The position numbers and the translations under genes are program-made. The notes below the pieces were generated by a model that was given only the letters and a program-made list of their open reading frames with translations, was not told where the DNA came from and searched no databases. Positions 42,215 to 44,112 of a stretch of 44,112 bases of DNA are shown here, piece by piece. Within the stretch, counting starts at the first letter, position 1, and the number at the start of each line of letters is the position of its first letter. The stretch comes from CAYNXB01 sp964401045 (lineage in GTDB: Bacteria > Pseudomonadota > Alphaproteobacteria > Sphingomonadales > Sphingomonadaceae): positions 1 to 44,112 of the forward strand of contig CAYNXB010000015.1 in assembly GCA_964401045.1 (NCBI GenBank). The letters are read 5' to 3'.

Positions 42215-43546
42215 ATGGAGATGGGCGCATCGGCTCGCAGGACGGCGCTTGGGCTGCTGGCGACGATATATTCGTTCAGCTTCGTCGACCGGGTGGTGAT
42301 CGCCCTCACTGCAGAACAGCTCAAGGCCGATTTCTCGATCAGCGATATGGAGATCGGGCTGCTCTCCGGCACCGCCTTCGCCATCGCCAACTCGCTCGCA
42401 GCACTGCCGATCGCGCGCTTCGCCGAAACGCACTCACGCAAGTGCATCACCACCGGCGCGCTGATGATCGCTTCGGTGTTCGCCACGCTCTGTGTTCTTA
42501 CCACCAGCTTCGTGCAGATGCTGGTGCTGCGGATGGGCATCGCCGGCAGCACTGCGGGGGTGGAATCGCCTTCGCATTCGATGGTGTCGGACATGTACGA
42601 GCCGGCCAAGCGGGCTTCCGCGATGTCGATCCTGATGCTGGGCATTCCGATCGCTTCGGTCATCGGTTCGACGCTGGGCGGCGCGATTGCCGAGAGCTAC
42701 GGTTGGCGGGCCACGTTCTTGGCGGTGGGGGCGCTTGGCGTGGCGGTCGCGTTTGTATCGATGATATTCGTGCGCGAACCTGCCCGTGTGGACGTTTCCG
42801 TGAAGGAAGACCGTGTCGGCATCGTCGGAGTGCTCATGATTCTGACGCGCGATCGCTGCATGCGCCACTTGCTCATCGGCGTGTGCGTCATGGGGCTGGG
42901 AACTTACGGTTTCTCGGCTTTCCTGCCGGCGTTCTTTTCGCGCAATTTCGGGCTCGGAGCGGGTGAGGCGGGGCTCGCTTTTGGGCTGCTGACCGGGATC
43001 GGATCGCTCGTTGGCACCATCCTGGGCGGTTTCGGCGCCGAATATCTGGCGAAGCGGGACCAGCGCTGGCTGGTCGCGTTTCCGGGGGTAGGGGCGATCG
43101 TCGGCGCGCCGATCTTTGTGATCGGGCTGTTCCAGCCGAACATCTACGTCGCTTTTCCCATCATGCTGTTTGGCTCGTTCTTCCTGTTCATGGTCATGGG
43201 GCCGGCGATCACCGCCGTGCACAGCGTGCTCGGCTCGCGGAGTCGCGCGACGGGCTCCGCGCTGTTCCTGCTCATGCTCAATCTGGTGGGGCAGGGGCTC
43301 GGGCCGCCGCTGGCAGGCTACGTCAGCGACATGGTTTCGGCGGCGACTTTCGGATCGGCGAGTTTCGCCACGCAATGCGCTGGCGCGGCGGGGCAGGTGG
43401 CGGGTTCACAATGCGCCAGCGCCGGGGCGGCGGGGCTGCGCTATGCCATCGCCATCTTCGTCCTGCTCTACCTCTGGAGCGGCGCCCACCTGTTGTGGGG
43501 CGCGCGCAACGGCAAGCGGCCGGCTGAGCGCAGGGCGATGGCGTAG
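42215..43546 (+). CDS. MFS transporter, spinster-like
   Basis: This 443-residue protein has about 12 membrane helices. Helix 1 has YSFSFVDRVVIALTAEQLKA and the loop after helix 2 has FAETHSRKCIT, variants of the pattern in the transporter at 32067. The start at 42215 is one of two closely spaced ATG codons (42221 is the other). It lies 53 bp after the dioxygenase large-subunit gene on the same strand and probably shares its transcript. It may import the phenolic precursor or export toxic hydroquinone. It ends 2 bp from the convergent SnoaL-like gene. Two Cys-containing, Ala-rich repeats near the end (QCAGAAGQVAGSQCASAGAA) are unusual. Confidence 0.88.
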   Translation: MEMGASARRTALGLLATIYSFSFVDRVVIALTAEQLKADFSISDMEIGLLSGTAFAIANSLAALPIARFAETHSRKCITTGALMIASVFATLCVLTTSFVQMLVLRMGIAGSTAGVESPSHSMVSDMYEPAKRASAMSILMLGIPIASVIGSTLGGAIAESYGWRATFLAVGALGVAVAFVSMIFVREPARVDVSVKEDRVGIVGVLMILTRDRCMRHLLIGVCVMGLGTYGFSAFLPAFFSRNFGLGAGEAGLAFGLLTGIGSLVGTILGGFGAEYLAKRDQRWLVAFPGVGAIVGAPIFVIGLFQPNIYVAFPIMLFGSFFLFMVMGPAITAVHSVLGSRSRATGSALFLLMLNLVGQGLGPPLAGYVSDMVSAATFGSASFATQCAGAAGQVAGSQCASAGAAGLRYAIAIFVLLYLWSGAHLLWGARNGKRPAERRAMA

Positions 43547-43548
43547 CG

Positions 43549-44013
43549 TTACGCGTCTTGCGCAGAGGGAGGGGTGGGCAACTGGCCACCGATGTGGAGC
43601 ATGACCATTCCTCCCCGGCTGGCGAACTTCCACCCTTCGTCGGTCCTGACGTATTGATCCTCGAAATCGCCGACATAAAGCCCGCCCGCTTCCTGCGGCG
43701 GCTGCGTGCTGGCGTGGTTTGACAGCATCGTCAGATAGCTGGTGCCCTTCGCGTGGCGCTCGTCGATCACCTCGACGATTACGTTGGTGACGATGTGGCG
43801 CACCAGGATCGGCTTGCGATCCCGGAACATCGCCTGGATGCTTCCGCGCCCGCGAAGGGGATCGTCGGGCTGAAAGGGCCGGCCATAGGTGGCGTTCTCC
43901 GCGAACAAGCCAGCCAGCGCCGCGTGGTCACCATTGTCCGCATATTTGGCGTAGAGCAGCGGCAGGCGCGCGCATTCAGCCTCGATCACGGCGCGTTGTT
44001 CATGATCCATCAT
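43549..44013 (-). CDS. SnoaL-like/NTF2-fold protein
   Basis: This 154-residue protein has the alpha+beta cone pattern: an N-terminal helix ECARLPLLYAKYADNGDHAA, LAGLFAENATYGRP, IVTNVIVEVIDERHAKGTSY and FEDQYVRTDEGWKFASRGG. The family includes dehydratases, isomerases and small ligand-binding proteins, and members are frequent beside aromatic and steroid catabolic genes. Two ATG codons in tandem (44013, 44010) can start it. It probably follows the partial gene at 44051 on the same strand. The catalytic residues needed to name a reaction are not evident. Confidence 0.8.
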   Translation of the reverse strand: MMDHEQRAVIEAECARLPLLYAKYADNGDHAALAGLFAENATYGRPFQPDDPLRGRGSIQAMFRDRKPILVRHIVTNVIVEVIDERHAKGTSYLTMLSNHASTQPPQEAGGLYVGDFEDQYVRTDEGWKFASRGGMVMLHIGGQLPTPPSAQDA

Positions 44014-44050
44014 CTGGCCCCTTTGTGTTTTGTCGCATCGATTCCGGTGA

Positions 44051-44112
44051 TCAGAGCGCGGAATAAACAGCGTCGATGAGTCGGCGGGCGCGTGGGCCGT
44101 TGTCGCCGACGG
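44051..44112 (-). CDS. C-terminal end of a gene running in from the window edge, possibly Gfo/Idh/MocA-type
   Basis: The minus-strand frame ending at the TGA (44051-44053) reads VGDNGPRARRLIDAVYSAL. The 'dG..A...idA.Y.Sa' pattern resembles the C-terminus of Gfo/Idh/MocA oxidoreductases. Only 19 residues are visible, so the family is a guess. The gap to the SnoaL-like gene is 37 bp on the same strand, which is compatible with an operon. Confidence 0.4.
   Translation of the reverse strand, partial: VGDNGPRARRLIDAVYSAL

Noticed and set aside
41061..42230. 389-codon open frame on the minus strand
   Set aside because: It is antisense to the dioxygenase large subunit, whose metal ligands prove the plus-strand gene.
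1..44112. tRNA, rRNA, CRISPR array, insertion sequence or phage genes
   Set aside because: None of their signatures (repeat-spacer pattern, transposase or integrase motifs, tRNA arms) was found on reading the window.

Overview
The window is GC-rich and carries three complete TonB-dependent receptors and one partial, an outer-membrane-heavy gene content. Together with the regulator and transporter families and an alphaproteobacterial-type GreA/GreB-like factor, this suggests a sphingomonad (Novosphingobium, Sphingobium or Sphingopyxis type). That assignment is inference from gene content, because no rRNA or other marker gene is present. No tRNA, rRNA, CRISPR array, transposase or integrase was seen. 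The window is an accessory catabolic region made of three substrate-use modules around a short housekeeping or sensory block.

Module A (about 1-11500): the tail of one TonB receptor, a LysR regulator divergent from a second TonB receptor, and then a same-strand run of an IlvD/Edd dehydratase, both subunits of an aconitase-X type hydro-lyase, an FAD-dependent oxidoreductase and an AAHS-like MFS transporter. This reads as uptake of a hydroxylated acid, two successive Fe-S dehydrations and one flavin oxidation. The substrate is not known.

Middle block (about 11500-16060): a GreA/GreB-family factor without the usual acidic coiled-coil tip, a secreted protein of unknown function, and a three-gene PDZ protein - OmpR-type regulator - histidine kinase operon.

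Module C (about 16340-31072) is the most unusual part. A GntR/FCD regulator lies next to a TonB receptor. Divergent from that receptor runs a tightly overlapping operon: CapA-like metallophosphatase, TRAP DctQ and DctM, a small Cys-poor 2-hydroxyacyl-CoA dehydratase-like subunit, a fused double CaiB/BaiF CoA-transferase, a Cys-rich second dehydratase-like subunit, a lipoprotein TRAP DctP, a second CoA-transferase and a secreted CocE-type hydrolase. Two nearly identical 22-bp operators sit in the divergent intergenic region, each 60-64 bp from its own start codon and each with a TTGACA box pointing to its own gene. The layout predicts import of an organic acid across both membranes, CoA activation, and dehydration or reduction by a dehydratase-like pair that has no ATP-dependent activator gene in the window.

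Module D (about 31098-44112) is an aromatic catabolism module. A two-subunit hydroquinone 1,2-dioxygenase (HapCD/PnpCD type, all four metal ligands at the known spacing) is divergent from an aldehyde dehydrogenase expected to oxidise 4-hydroxymuconic semialdehyde. Around them are two paralogous alpha/beta-hydrolase-fold proteins with Lys in place of the nucleophilic Ser, a secreted lipoprotein esterase, an SDR, two spinster-like MFS transporters, a TonB receptor and a SnoaL-like protein. No maleylacetate reductase is in the window. A shared 17-bp element lies upstream of both paralogous hydrolases.
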